DNA of 64,000 nucleotides from Sphaerisporangium album (GTDB taxonomy: Bacteria; Actinomycetota; Actinomycetes; Streptosporangiales; Streptosporangiaceae). Made by a program: the position numbers and the translations under genes. The notes beneath the pieces were generated by a model. That model was not told the DNA's origin. It saw only the letters and a program-made list of their open reading frames with translations, and made no database searches. Where the stretch lies: the NCBI RefSeq assembly GCF_003323745.1, contig NZ_QOIL01000009.1, forward strand, positions 248,001 through 312,000, written 5' to 3'. Of this stretch, positions 47,332-56,836 are shown one piece after another (position 1 is the first letter of the stretch; each line of letters begins with the position of its first letter).

Positions 47332-48768
47332 TCAGCCGGCGAGCCCCTGACCGCGCGCCCACTCCATCAGCGCCTCCCGGGCGGCGTCCTTGCCGAGCAC
47401 GCCCTTGTCGAGGCGCAGGTCGAGCAGGAACTTCCACGCCCTGCCCACCACGGGACCCGGCCCGACCCCGAGCGCCTCCTGGATCTCGTTGCCGTCGAGC
47501 TCGGGCCGCATCTTGGCCAGCTCCTCCTCGTCGGCGAGGCGGGCGATGCGCACTTCCAGCTCGTCGTAGGTGCGCGAGAGGGCCTGCGCCTTGCGCCTGT
47601 TGCGGGTCGTGCAGTCGGCTCGGGTGAGCTTGTGCAGCCGTTCGAGCAGGTGGCCGCCGTCGCGGACGTAGCGGCGCACCGCCGAGTCGGTCCACTCGCC
47701 GGTGCCGTAGCCGTGGAAGCGCAGGTGTAGCTCGACCAGGCGGGCGACGTCCGCCACGACGTCCTTGGGGAACCGCAGCTCGGTCAGGCGCTTCTTGGTC
47801 ATCTGCGCGCCCACCACCTCGTGGTGGTGGAACGAGACGCGGCCGCCCTCTTCGTACCGCCGCGTCTTCGGCTTACCGATGTCGTGCAGCAGCGCCGCCC
47901 AGCGCAGCACGCGGTCCGGCCCCGCGGCCTCCAGGGCGATCGCCTGCTCCAGCACGATGAGCGTGTGCTCGTAGACGTCCTTGTGCCGGTGGTGCTCGTC
48001 GATCTCCAGCCGGAGCTTGGGCAGCTCGGGCAGGACGTGCGCCGCGAGGCCCGTGTCCACCAGCAGGCCGAGGCCCTCGCGCGGCCCCGCCCCGCAGATC
48101 AGCTTGTCCAGCTCGTCGCGGATGCGCTCGGCGGAGACGATCTCGACGCGCTCGGCCATCGACGTCATGGCCGCCACCACGGCAGGATCGACGGTGAAGC
48201 CCAGCTGGGAGGCGAAACGGGCCGCGCGCAGCATGCGGAGCGGGTCGTCGTCGAACGACCGCTCGGGCGTCCCGGGGGTGCGCAGCACCTTCTCGCCGAG
48301 GTCGCGCAGGCCGCCGTACGGGTCGACGAACTCGTGCCCGGGCAGCCGGACGGCCATCGCGTTGACCGCGAAGTCGCGCCGCTCCAGGTCGGCCTCCAGC
48401 GTCTCGCCGTAGGCGACCTCGGGCTTCCTGGACTTCGGGTCGTAGGACTCGCTGCGGTAGGTGGTGATCTCCAGCACCCAGCCGCCCTTGCGGACGCCGA
48501 CGGTGCCGAAGTCGATGCCGATCGTCCACACGGAGTCGGCCCAGCCGGTGACGATCTCCAGCACCCGCTCGGGACGCGCGTCGGTGGTCAGGTCGAGGTC
48601 GTTGCCGATGCGGCCGAGGAAGACGTCGCGAACCGACCCGCCGACCACGGCGAGTTCGTGCCCCTGCGCGGCGAACAGCTCGCCGAGTTCGTCGGCGACC
48701 GGAGCGATCCGCCGGAATAGGTCGATCACGGCCCTCTGCTGACTAACGCTCAGATTTGAGACGGACAA
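47332..48768 (-). CDS. cca: CCA-adding tRNA nucleotidyltransferase
   Basis: The 478-residue enzyme adds or repairs the CCA end of tRNAs. The class II nucleotidyltransferase head has VVGGSVRDVFLGRIGNDLDL with metal-binding Asp residues and RRDFAVNAMAVRL. A central HD domain has LLHDIGKPKT. Actinobacterial CCA enzymes have this size. It is divergent from the YbaK-like gene. Two DnaA-box-like TGTGGA motifs lie just after its 3' end. Confidence 0.95.
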   Translation of the reverse strand: MSVSNLSVSQQRAVIDLFRRIAPVADELGELFAAQGHELAVVGGSVRDVFLGRIGNDLDLTTDARPERVLEIVTGWADSVWTIGIDFGTVGVRKGGWVLEITTYRSESYDPKSRKPEVAYGETLEADLERRDFAVNAMAVRLPGHEFVDPYGGLRDLGEKVLRTPGTPERSFDDDPLRMLRAARFASQLGFTVDPAVVAAMTSMAERVEIVSAERIRDELDKLICGAGPREGLGLLVDTGLAAHVLPELPKLRLEIDEHHRHKDVYEHTLIVLEQAIALEAAGPDRVLRWAALLHDIGKPKTRRYEEGGRVSFHHHEVVGAQMTKKRLTELRFPKDVVADVARLVELHLRFHGYGTGEWTDSAVRRYVRDGGHLLERLHKLTRADCTTRNRRKAQALSRTYDELEVRIARLADEEELAKMRPELDGNEIQEALGVGPGPVVGRAWKFLLDLRLDKGVLGKDAAREALMEWARGQGLAG

Positions 48769-48845
48769 GCTGGGTAGGTCCTTCGGTCACGGAACAGAAT
48801 CTCCGCGTCAGCCCTGGTGTAACCCGCCGGGGCGAAACCCAAGCG

Positions 48846-48858
48846 GTCACTAGGTGAC
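48846..48858. promoter_or_regulatory. Palindrome before the YbaK-like gene
   Basis: GTCAC-TAG-GTGAC is a perfect 13-bp palindrome 53 bp upstream of the start codon. It fits the loose form of a BldD-type site, but one short palindrome is weak evidence. Confidence 0.3.
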
Positions 48859-48910
48859 GGTCAGTCGCAGATCTGTCGGGGGCACCCGTACAAGACAAGG
48901 AGCACGAGAG

Positions 48911-49489
48911 ATGAAAGACGCCCTCGCGATCCACCGCTGGCTCCTGTCCCACCAGACCCACCATGAGATCGTACGGCTTCCGCGGGCCTTGACGTGCGCC
49001 GACGATCTTCCCGAGATCCTCGGCGTGGAGCCCGCCCGGTGCATCCGGGTCACGGTGTTCGAGGTCACGACCCGCAACGGCCGGGCGCCGGTCGCCGTCG
49101 TCACCACGGTCGCGGACCCACCGCGGCCCGGCGCCGTGGGAGCCCTCCTCTGCGCCCGCAGGGTGCGGCCCGCGTCCGCGTTCCTGGTGAACTCGGCCAC
49201 GGACTACGCCGCCACATCAGTGTCACCCCTCCTGCTCCCCGATGAGCTCACCGTCCTCATCGACGACCGCCTGACCGAGCCCTCCGCCGCCGACGCCGAC
49301 GTCTATATCGCCACCGGCGAACGCCATACGGCGGTGCGCCTGCGCACCCTCGACCTGCTCGGACTCACCCGCGGCCGATACGTCGACCTCCAGGCGTCGC
49401 GCCACAAGACCGTGCGCCTCCCCGGCTCCCGCGAGGTGCGCCCGGTGGTTGGGCTCCCCCGGCGCGAATCGCCGTCCGCCCTGCTTTAG
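48911..49489 (+). CDS. YbaK/EbsC-type aminoacyl-tRNA editing-like protein
   Basis: The 192-residue protein has the YbaK fold (LLSHQTHHEIVRLPRALTCA, then RCIRVTVFEV and LLLPDELTVLIDDRL). Editing enzymes of this fold hydrolyse mischarged tRNAs such as Cys-tRNA-Pro or Ala-tRNA-Pro. Here the usual lysine position is unclear, so activity is not certain. AAGGAG precedes ATG 48911. It lies next to cca, which also acts on tRNA, and is followed by the DUF6049-type gene. Confidence 0.82.
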   Translation: MKDALAIHRWLLSHQTHHEIVRLPRALTCADDLPEILGVEPARCIRVTVFEVTTRNGRAPVAVVTTVADPPRPGAVGALLCARRVRPASAFLVNSATDYAATSVSPLLLPDELTVLIDDRLTEPSAADADVYIATGERHTAVRLRTLDLLGLTRGRYVDLQASRHKTVRLPGSREVRPVVGLPRRESPSALL

Positions 49490-49535
49490 GCCATACCATT
49501 CTGGGCGTGCGCCGAACTCCACCCCTGGCCGGCAC

Positions 49536-51665
49536 GTGACCCGCGGAGCCGCCCTGATCTCTGTGCTGACCGCCGCCTTCCTCCTCGTCCCGGCGGCGGT
49601 CGCCGGTGCCGCGCGCGCGACCGTCGCTCCGGCCGGGCAGGTGCAGGCCGCCTCCGCGACCAGCCGTCAGGACGCCCAGATCGTGGTGAGCTCCATCGCC
49701 CCGGCGGTGCCGCGCGACTCCTCCACTCCAGTGAAGATCACCGGCGCCGTGGCGAACACCGGCGCGGCGACCATGTCGTGGGTGTCGGTCCGGCTCCGCT
49801 TCTCCCGCCAGCCGTTCGCGACCCGCGCCGAGATGCAGGCCTTCGCCGACGGCGGCCAGATCCTCGACTCGACGCGGTTCACCGTCCCGGTGAGCCAGCT
49901 CCCGGCGTCGGGCAAGGTGCCCTGGGAGTTCACCTTCACCCCCGCCGAGCTGCAGATGTTCCGCTTCGGCGTCTACCCCATGACCATCGAGCTGGTGAAC
50001 ACCGCCGGGCAGCAGCTCGCCGCCCAGCGCACCCTCATGCCCTACGCGCCGGCGAACCAGCCCGTCGCCCGCACCAAGATCGCCTGGGCGCTGCCTCTCG
50101 TCGACCAGCCGCGCAGGGGTGACGACTCCACCTTCGTGGACGACGGCCTGAAGCAGTCCCTCGCCGACGACGGCCGGCTCGGGAAGATCCTGAAGATCGC
50201 CGAGACGCCGTCCAAGGGCGTCACCTGGTTCGTCGACCCGTCCCTGCTCGACGACGCGCGCGCCATGTCGCAGGGATACTCCGTCGGAGCCGCCAAGAAG
50301 CCCGCCGACCAGGCCGCGGGCCAGTGGCTGCAGAGGGTGCGCACGGCGCTGGCCGACGTCCCCGTCTCCGCCACCCCCTACGGCGACCCCGACGTCGCGG
50401 CGGTCAGCCACCAGGGGCTCGACTCCGCCGCGCGCACCGCGCTGGACATGGGCGGGTCCGTCGCCACCGACCTCCTCGGCAAGGAGGTCACCACCAGCGT
50501 GAACTGGCCGGTCGGCGGGGTGATCGACAACGACGCCCTCGACGCGCTGGCCGTCGGCGATGTCAAGACCGTCCTGCTGTCCGCGACGGCCCTGCCCCCG
50601 AACCCTCCGGTGACCTACACCCCCGACGCCGGGGCGAAGCTGGAGACGGTCAAGGGGACGGTCGGCGTGGTGCTCGTCGACCCCGTGCTGAGCCAGCTCC
50701 TCACGTCCGGCGCCTCGGCCCCCGGCGGCCCCACGCTGGCCACCCAGCGCTTCCTCGCCGAGACGGTCATGATCGGCGCCGAGCGTCCCCAGGAGGCCCG
50801 CACGGTCGTGGCCGCGCCTCCCCGGCGCTGGAACCCCGACCCCGCCTTCGTCACGGCGTTGCTGAAGGCCACCGCGTCCGCGCCCTGGCTCAAGCCGGTC
50901 ACCCTCGGCTCCGTCAAGCCGTCCAAGCCGGCGACTCCGCGCACCGGCCTGCTCTACACCGACAAGGACCGGCAGGCCGAGCTCGGCAAGTCCTACCTCT
51001 CGGGCGTCAAGAAGCTCGGCCGCCGCGCCGACCTCACCGCCGTCGTCACCCAGGACCGCCGGCGGGTCTTCGACACCGCCCTGCTCCGGCTCACCTCCTC
51101 GGCGTGGCGCGGCCGCACCGGCGAGGCGTCCCCCCTGGTCAAGCAGATCGACGCGGCGGTGACGACGCGCACCGACGCCATCTCGGTGAGCACCGGCGAG
51201 CAGGAACGCATGCTGGCGGGCAACAACGGCGTGATCCCGATCAGCATCCGCAACGACCTCCCCGACCAGGAGGTCACCGTCGGCGTCAAGATCACGTCCG
51301 GGGACCGCAAGCTGCTCACGATCGGCTCCTACGAGTCCCCGGTCACGATCAGCCCCGGCAAGACCCGGCCCATCGACATCCCGATGACCGCCAGCGGCGG
51401 CGGCCAGGCGACGGTCAAGGTGCAGCTCACCAGCGCGACCGGGGCTCGGTACGGCCCCCCTGTCGAGATCACCGTGCGCACCACCGGGTACACCGGCATC
51501 GCGCTGGTGATCGTCGGCGCGGCCCTGGCCGTCATGCTGGCCGCGGTGACGCTGCGCATCCTGCGCCGCCACTCGCGGCGCCCCACCGGCCGGCGCAGGC
51601 CGGCGCCGCCGCCCGCCCCCGCCGTCGTCCCCGAACCCGCCCAGCACCGAGAGGGGCCCTCATGA
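49536..51665 (+). CDS. DUF6049-type secreted/membrane protein upstream of murJ
   Basis: The 709-residue protein has a signal peptide (TRGAALISVLTAAFLLVPAA), a large extracytoplasmic region of beta-sandwich-like repeats and a final membrane helix (GIALVIVGAALAVMLAAVTL) with a Pro-rich cytoplasmic tail. Such proteins occur directly before murJ in many actinobacteria. Its stop overlaps the murJ start (ATGA at 51662), so the two are translationally coupled. Function is unknown, possibly in lipid II export or cell wall assembly. GTG 49536 is chosen as the start of the signal peptide. Confidence 0.85.
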   Translation: MTRGAALISVLTAAFLLVPAAVAGAARATVAPAGQVQAASATSRQDAQIVVSSIAPAVPRDSSTPVKITGAVANTGAATMSWVSVRLRFSRQPFATRAEMQAFADGGQILDSTRFTVPVSQLPASGKVPWEFTFTPAELQMFRFGVYPMTIELVNTAGQQLAAQRTLMPYAPANQPVARTKIAWALPLVDQPRRGDDSTFVDDGLKQSLADDGRLGKILKIAETPSKGVTWFVDPSLLDDARAMSQGYSVGAAKKPADQAAGQWLQRVRTALADVPVSATPYGDPDVAAVSHQGLDSAARTALDMGGSVATDLLGKEVTTSVNWPVGGVIDNDALDALAVGDVKTVLLSATALPPNPPVTYTPDAGAKLETVKGTVGVVLVDPVLSQLLTSGASAPGGPTLATQRFLAETVMIGAERPQEARTVVAAPPRRWNPDPAFVTALLKATASAPWLKPVTLGSVKPSKPATPRTGLLYTDKDRQAELGKSYLSGVKKLGRRADLTAVVTQDRRRVFDTALLRLTSSAWRGRTGEASPLVKQIDAAVTTRTDAISVSTGEQERMLAGNNGVIPISIRNDLPDQEVTVGVKITSGDRKLLTIGSYESPVTISPGKTRPIDIPMTASGGGQATVKVQLTSATGARYGPPVEITVRTTGYTGIALVIVGAALAVMLAAVTLRILRRHSRRPTGRRRPAPPPAPAVVPEPAQHREGPS

Positions 51666-53275
51666 GCCGGGTCTTGCGCGCCAGCGCGATCATGGCCGCC
51701 GGCACGATGGTCTCCCGCGTGACGGGCTTCTTCCGGACCGCGGTGCTCGCCTCGGCCATCGGCGTCGCGGCCCTGGGCGACGCGTACAACGTCGCGTACA
51801 TGATCCCGATGATGCTGTTCGACTTCCTCATCGGAGGCGTGCTCAGCAGCGTCGTCGTCCCCATGATCGTGAAGGCGCAGAAGACCGACCCCGACGGTGG
51901 CCGGGCGTACGAGCAGCGGCTGATGACCGTGGCGACACTGGCGCTGCTCACCATCGCCGTGCTCGGCGTGATCTTCGCCCCGGTGCTGGTCAGCGTGATG
52001 ACGACGAACCTCGACGAGGTCGAGTTCCAGGTGACCGTCACGCTGACCCGCTACATCCTGCCCCAGATCGCGTTCTTCGGGATCGGCGCGGTCGCGGGCG
52101 CCATCCTCAATACCCGCGACCGGTTCGCGGCGCCCATGTGGGCTCCGGTGCTCAACAACATCGTCGTCATCGCGGTCGGCCTGATGTATCACGTCGTGAG
52201 CCACGCGGGCGGTGACGTCAAGGCGGTGACCTCCTCGGACCTGGCGCTGCTCGGCATCGGCACCACGGCGGGCATCGTCGCGCAGGGGATCATCCTCGTC
52301 ATCGCCGTGCACCGGGTGGGGTTCCGTTTCGTGCCCCGGTTCGACCTGCGCAACGCCCGGCTCGGCGAGATGGGCAAGATGGGCGCGTGGACGCTGGGCT
52401 TCGTCGTGGTCAACCAGATCGGCCTGATCATCACCACGAACCTCGCGACCGGCGCCACCGCCAAGGCCGGCTCCGAGCACGTCGCCGGCTTCACGTCGTA
52501 CACCCTCTCGTACCAGTTCTTCCAGCTGCCGTACGGCATCATCGCCGTCTCGGTGATCACGGCGATGCTGCCCCGTATGAGCCGTTACGCCCACGAGGGG
52601 CAGTTCGACGCGATCCGCCAGGAGTTCACCTCCGGCGTGCGGCTCGTCTCGGCGGTCATCGTGCCCGCCGGGCTCATGCTCATGGTGCTCGGCCCGGCGA
52701 TCGCCGTGTTGATCTTCGCGCACGGCAACACGTCGGTGGACGACGCCGTGAACATCGGAAACGTGCTCCAGGTGTTCGGGCTCGCGCTGGTGCCCTTCTC
52801 GATCTACCAGCTGCTGCTGCGGGTGTTCTACAGCTTCGGCGACACCCGCACCCCGGCACTGATCGCCGTCGGCAACGTCGTGCTCAACGCCACCTCGGGG
52901 TTCCTCCTCTACCTGGTCCTGCCGCCCCATCTCATCGTCATGGGGCTCGCCCTGGCCTTCACGCTGGCGTACGTCCTCGGCGGGGCGGTCGCGTGGCGGC
53001 TCGCCGCCACGAAGGTCGAGGGCGGCCTCGGTGGCCGGGCCGTCGCGTCGGGACTGTCGCGCATGTACATCGCGTCGATTCCGGCGGCCGCGATCGCGCT
53101 GGCCGCGCTGTGGGGCACCAAGCAGATCGCGGGCGTCACGCCCCTCAGCTCGGCGATCATGCTGATCGCGGGCGGCGGCGCCGGCGGGCTGATCTACTTG
53201 GTCGCGTCCCACAGAATGCGCATCACCGAGATCACTTCGATCATTGGACTTGTTGCCGGACGGGTAGGCCGCTAG
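51662..53275 (+). CDS. murJ: Lipid II flippase MurJ
   Basis: The 537-residue protein has about 14 hydrophobic segments of the MOP/MVF family. It begins with ASAIMAAGTMVSRVTGFFRT (the MurJ GTxxSRxxGxxR motif) and has RMSRYAHEGQF and LLRVFYSFGDTRTPALIAVG. It flips lipid II to the outside for peptidoglycan synthesis. It does not carry the cytoplasmic pseudokinase tail seen in mycobacterial MviN; that domain is in the next gene. Confidence 0.96.
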   Translation: MSRVLRASAIMAAGTMVSRVTGFFRTAVLASAIGVAALGDAYNVAYMIPMMLFDFLIGGVLSSVVVPMIVKAQKTDPDGGRAYEQRLMTVATLALLTIAVLGVIFAPVLVSVMTTNLDEVEFQVTVTLTRYILPQIAFFGIGAVAGAILNTRDRFAAPMWAPVLNNIVVIAVGLMYHVVSHAGGDVKAVTSSDLALLGIGTTAGIVAQGIILVIAVHRVGFRFVPRFDLRNARLGEMGKMGAWTLGFVVVNQIGLIITTNLATGATAKAGSEHVAGFTSYTLSYQFFQLPYGIIAVSVITAMLPRMSRYAHEGQFDAIRQEFTSGVRLVSAVIVPAGLMLMVLGPAIAVLIFAHGNTSVDDAVNIGNVLQVFGLALVPFSIYQLLLRVFYSFGDTRTPALIAVGNVVLNATSGFLLYLVLPPHLIVMGLALAFTLAYVLGGAVAWRLAATKVEGGLGGRAVASGLSRMYIASIPAAAIALAALWGTKQIAGVTPLSSAIMLIAGGGAGGLIYLVASHRMRITEITSIIGLVAGRVGR

Positions 53276-53455
53276 GCATAGGGAACCGCGAAGTCCGGTT
53301 CGCCCGTGTTCCAAGGGCAACACGGGCGGCACCCGCTCCGGACTACCATGGTGCCGGTGCACGGTGGAGGCCGGGCACTGCCGGCTGACAAGGAGCAGGA
53401 GGGGCGTGGGGGTATTCGCACGGACATCGCCCACGACCAGGGAGAGGAACGCCTC

Positions 53456-54958
53456 ATGAGCGCCCCTGCCGTGGAGCCCGGCGGCCGGCTGGCCGACCGG
53501 TTCCGCCTGGAAGACCGTGTCAGCGAGTCAGGTGGCGCCACCTTGTGGAAGGCCATCGACGAGGTGCTGGCGCGGCCCGTCGCCGTCCTCACGCTGTCCC
53601 CGGAGTTCGAGCGCGTCGCCGAGGTCGTGACCGCGGCCCGCGGCGCGAGCCGTCTCACCGACCCCCGCCTCACGCAGGTCTTCGACGCCGCCGAAGAGGA
53701 CGGCCAGGCCTACGTCGTGAGCGAGTGGGTCACCGGCGAGACGCTCACCGACATGGTCTCCTCGGGGCCGATGGCGCCCGAGCGCGCGGCGGCGCTGGTC
53801 GCGGAGGCCGCCGAGGCGGTCGCCCACGCCCACCAGGCCGGGCTCGCCCACCTGTGCCTCACCCCCGACCGGCTGATCTGGACGGCCGGGAACACCGTCA
53901 AGCTGCTCGGCCTGGCGGTGGACGCCTCCCTGTGCGCGGTCGAGAGCGACGATGCGGCCCGGGAGGACGCGCAGGGTCTCGGACGCCTGCTCTACACGGC
54001 CCTGACCGGCCACTGGCCCGGCGACGGCGATGTCGGCCTCCCCGCCGCCCCGCTCGACGACGGCAAGATCTGCACGCCCCGCCAGGTCACGGCGGGCGTC
54101 CCCGGCTTCCTGGACGCGATCACGTGCCGGGCGCTGCTCCAGGAGCCGCGCCGCGGGCTTCCCCCGCTCGCCACCCCCGCCGACGTCGCCGAGGCGCTGG
54201 CCGAGGTGCCGAGGCCCGCGCCCGTGCCCGTGTCGGCGATCCCGCCGGCCCTCGGCTTCCGCTCCGAGGCGCCCGACGCCCTCGACCACACGATGCCGCC
54301 CCGGCAGCAGGAATCCTCCCATCCGCCCGTGCAGCCGAGACCTCCCCGCTCCGGCGGCGTGGCCGGCCGTGTCATGGTGACCGTGGTCGTCCTGCTGATC
54401 ATCGCCGCGGTGGGCATCGGCGCGTGGACTCTGGGGCAGAACCTCGGCAAGCGCGACACGGCGGCCAGCCCGTCCGCGTCCGCCTCCAAGCCTCCGCCAC
54501 CGAAGATCGTCACCGTGAAGCCGGCGAGCGCCACGGGCTTCGACCCGCTCGGCGACGACCTCGCCGAGCACCCCGAGACCGCCCACCTGGCCATCGACGG
54601 CAAGGCGTCCACCGAGTGGCACACCCTGAGCTACCAGACCGCCGACCTGGGCGGACTGAAGGAAGGCGTCGGGCTGCTGCTCGACATGGGCAAGGCGACC
54701 GCGGTGTCGGACGTGGTGGTGTCGCTGGGCGACAGGCCCGGGGCCACCATCCAGCTCAAGGTGGGTGACAGCCCTGATCTGAAGGCGCTCAAGACGGCCG
54801 CGAAGCAGGAGAACGTCTCCGGCACGGTGACCCTCACACCGGCGAAGGCGACGACAGGTCAGTACGTTTTGATCTGGTTTACGCGCCTTCCAGCGTTTGA
54901 CGCGAAGTTTCGTGGCACCATCTATGAGGTAGTGGTGAACTCTCCCGGATCGGCCTAA
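53456..54958 (+). CDS. Membrane pseudokinase downstream of murJ
   Basis: The 500-residue protein has a kinase-like fold (about residues 10-250), a disordered Pro-rich linker, one membrane helix (about 304-326) and an extracytoplasmic domain (about 370-500) with beta-sandwich features. Catalytic residues are absent: the beta3 Lys position reads VAVLTL, the HRD loop reads HLCLTPDRLIW (residues 132-142) and the DFG loop reads LLGLAVD. So it is a pseudokinase. In mycobacteria a similar domain is fused to MviN and is bound by FhaA. Here it is a separate gene after murJ. Start ATG 53456 has GGAGAGG upstream. Confidence 0.88.
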   Translation: MSAPAVEPGGRLADRFRLEDRVSESGGATLWKAIDEVLARPVAVLTLSPEFERVAEVVTAARGASRLTDPRLTQVFDAAEEDGQAYVVSEWVTGETLTDMVSSGPMAPERAAALVAEAAEAVAHAHQAGLAHLCLTPDRLIWTAGNTVKLLGLAVDASLCAVESDDAAREDAQGLGRLLYTALTGHWPGDGDVGLPAAPLDDGKICTPRQVTAGVPGFLDAITCRALLQEPRRGLPPLATPADVAEALAEVPRPAPVPVSAIPPALGFRSEAPDALDHTMPPRQQESSHPPVQPRPPRSGGVAGRVMVTVVVLLIIAAVGIGAWTLGQNLGKRDTAASPSASASKPPPPKIVTVKPASATGFDPLGDDLAEHPETAHLAIDGKASTEWHTLSYQTADLGGLKEGVGLLLDMGKATAVSDVVVSLGDRPGATIQLKVGDSPDLKALKTAAKQENVSGTVTLTPAKATTGQYVLIWFTRLPAFDAKFRGTIYEVVVNSPGSA

Positions 54959-54971
54959 CAGGACACGCGTT

Positions 54972-55616
54972 GTGAACCTTCCCCCCGATAGCCCACCGGC
55001 GGCACAGCAGGCCGCAGGGTCCGCGTCGACCGACGCCGACCTGCTGACCCGCCATATCGGCGGTGATCCACACGCATTCAGCGAGATCGTCCGCCGACAC
55101 CGAGATCGCATGTGGGCCGTGGCCCTGCGCACTCTCGGTGACCCGGACGAAGCGGCCGACGCCGTGCAGGACGCCTTCGTCTCCGCCTACCGCAAGGCCG
55201 ACAGCTTTCGCGGCGAGGCGGCGGTCACCACGTGGCTGCACCGCATCGTCGTCAACGCCTGCCTCGACCGCATGCGCCGCAAGTCGATCCGCCCTGTCGC
55301 CGACGACGAGCTCGTCGAGGCGGCCGAGCGGGACACGCCGATTCCCGACCACACGGGCGATCGGGACGTGTCCATGGAGGTCTCGGCCGCGCTCAAGCTC
55401 CTGCCGGCCGACCAGCGGGCCGCGTTGGTCCTGGTCGACATGATGGGCTACTCCGTGGAGGACGCCGCCCAGGTGCTCGGCGTGCCGACCGGCACGATCA
55501 AGAGCCGCTGCGCCCGGGGCCGTGCGAAACTCGCCCCGATTCTTGCGCATCTGCGGAACCGATCGGACCTAACCCGCGTCTCATCCGCGAAGGGAGCAGA
55601 ACTTCGTGACGGGTGA
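54972..55616 (+). CDS. sigM: ECF sigma factor SigM
   Basis: The 214-residue protein has sigma region 2 (FSEIVRRHRDRMWAVALRTL, GDPDEAADAVQDAFVSAYRK) and region 4 (LLPADQRAALVLVDMMGYSV, GTIKSRCARGRAKL). Position before a zinc-finger anti-sigma gene and trxBA matches actinobacterial SigM. It probably directs envelope-stress genes. GTG start at 54972. Its 3' end overlaps the anti-sigma gene by 11 bp. Confidence 0.93.
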   Translation: MNLPPDSPPAAQQAAGSASTDADLLTRHIGGDPHAFSEIVRRHRDRMWAVALRTLGDPDEAADAVQDAFVSAYRKADSFRGEAAVTTWLHRIVVNACLDRMRRKSIRPVADDELVEAAERDTPIPDHTGDRDVSMEVSAALKLLPADQRAALVLVDMMGYSVEDAAQVLGVPTGTIKSRCARGRAKLAPILAHLRNRSDLTRVSSAKGAELRDG

Positions 55617-56583
55617 TACGCACTACGACCTCGAGGTCCTGGCCGAACTGGCCGAGGGTCTCCTCGACGTCGCAACTGCCGCACGGGTCCGCGAGCATCT
55701 CGCGATATGCGACCCCTGCGGTGAGAGCCTCGCCGAGCTGGCGGCGGTCCGCGAGCTGCTCGCGGCCGTGCCGGTGCCGGCGATGCCCATGGGTGTCGCG
55801 CTTCGCATCGACAAGGCGCTGGCAGCGGAGGCGGAGTCCAGGCGCGAAGGGGGCCTCAAGCTCGACGAGGCGCCCGACTGGGACCGCATCATGGCGAACT
55901 CCCCCTGGGAGACCCCCGCGCCTCTTCCCGAGCTGCCCGCGGAGCCCCCACCGGCCGTCGAGCGGCCCGAGGAGGTCGTCCCCCTCGGCATCGTCGCCGA
56001 CGACGGTTCCATCGTCCCGGCCAGGCGCACGCGCAGGACGTCCCGGCGGCGCAGCTGGGCGATGCCCGTGGCGGCGAGCGTCGCGGCGGCCGTCGTCATC
56101 GGCGGGGCGGGCGTGACCGCGAGCATGCTGACGGCGTCCGGCCCCGGCACGGGGACGGCGCCGCCCATCGCCATAGACCAGCCGAAGCCGAGCGCCAAGC
56201 CGACCAAGCACTATGAGATCGGCACAGGCTCGGCCCCGCAGGCCGCCGACTACATCGTCGGCAAGAGCGGTTACAACTACTCCAGCAGCGTCCTGGACGG
56301 CCCTCTGGCCACCTACGTCGGCGCGACCGGCCCCGGTACCGACAGCTCGGCGACGGCCGACGCCGCCGTCACGCGCTGCGTGGCGAAGCTCTCCGCGCGC
56401 GTGGGCAAGAAGCTCGGCGTCAAGGCTCCGAAGCCCATCGGCGTCGACCAGGGCTTCTACGAGGGCAACGAGGCCACCGTCGTGGCCTTCTGGAAGGACC
56501 GCTTCCGCAACGCCGTCTTCGTGTACGTCGTCAACGACGGCTGCGCCAACGTGCGGCCGCCCGCCGTGAGCCGCTGGCAGTAG
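55606..56583 (+). CDS. rsmA: Membrane anti-sigma factor for SigM
   Basis: The 325-residue protein has a zinc-binding anti-sigma domain H31-x3-C35-x2-C38 (REHLAICDPCGE), a Pro-rich linker, one membrane helix (about 153-174) and an extracytoplasmic domain with two Cys residues. It would hold SigM at the membrane. In Streptomyces the matching protein RsmA is reported to bind an iron-sulphur cluster; I cannot tell here. It overlaps sigM by 11 bp, so the pair is coupled. Confidence 0.9.
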   Translation: MTGDTHYDLEVLAELAEGLLDVATAARVREHLAICDPCGESLAELAAVRELLAAVPVPAMPMGVALRIDKALAAEAESRREGGLKLDEAPDWDRIMANSPWETPAPLPELPAEPPPAVERPEEVVPLGIVADDGSIVPARRTRRTSRRRSWAMPVAASVAAAVVIGGAGVTASMLTASGPGTGTAPPIAIDQPKPSAKPTKHYEIGTGSAPQAADYIVGKSGYNYSSSVLDGPLATYVGATGPGTDSSATADAAVTRCVAKLSARVGKKLGVKAPKPIGVDQGFYEGNEATVVAFWKDRFRNAVFVYVVNDGCANVRPPAVSRWQ

Positions 56584-56627
56584 TCGTCCCTCACGGGCGG
56601 TCACCACGACCGCCCCGCACGCGCCGC

Positions 56628-56662
56628 CGAAGTCCCCCGGGGAGTACCCTCGGGGGACTTCG
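56628..56662 (+). terminator. Terminator after the sigM-anti-sigma pair
   Basis: CGAAGTCCCCC (56628-56638) and GGGGGACTTCG (56652-56662) form a perfect 11-bp stem 45 bp after the stop codon. It separates the sigM operon from trxBA. Confidence 0.78.
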
Positions 56663-56691
56663 CCGTGTCAGGGCCGCGCATGGGCGGGGCG

Positions 56692-56717
56692 GGAATCTCC
56701 GACGCCTAGGATCTGTT
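56692..56717 (+). promoter_or_regulatory. SigR-type promoter of trxBA
   Basis: GGAAT (56692-56696) and GTT (56715-56717) are separated by exactly 18 bases, matching the consensus for the disulphide-stress sigma factor SigR/SigH (GGAAT-N18-GTT). It lies about 120 bp upstream of trxB. In Streptomyces and mycobacteria trxBA is a known member of that regulon. Confidence 0.78.
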
Positions 56718-56836
56718 GAGGCGACTGGCATCGATGAACAGGCAGGAAAGGCCGGGGCCGGTGCGGCGACGCGTCCCCGGCGGTCCCACCAGGCAGTCGA
56801 GCGAGTGACCACCCACGGGCATGAGAGGCCAAGAGC

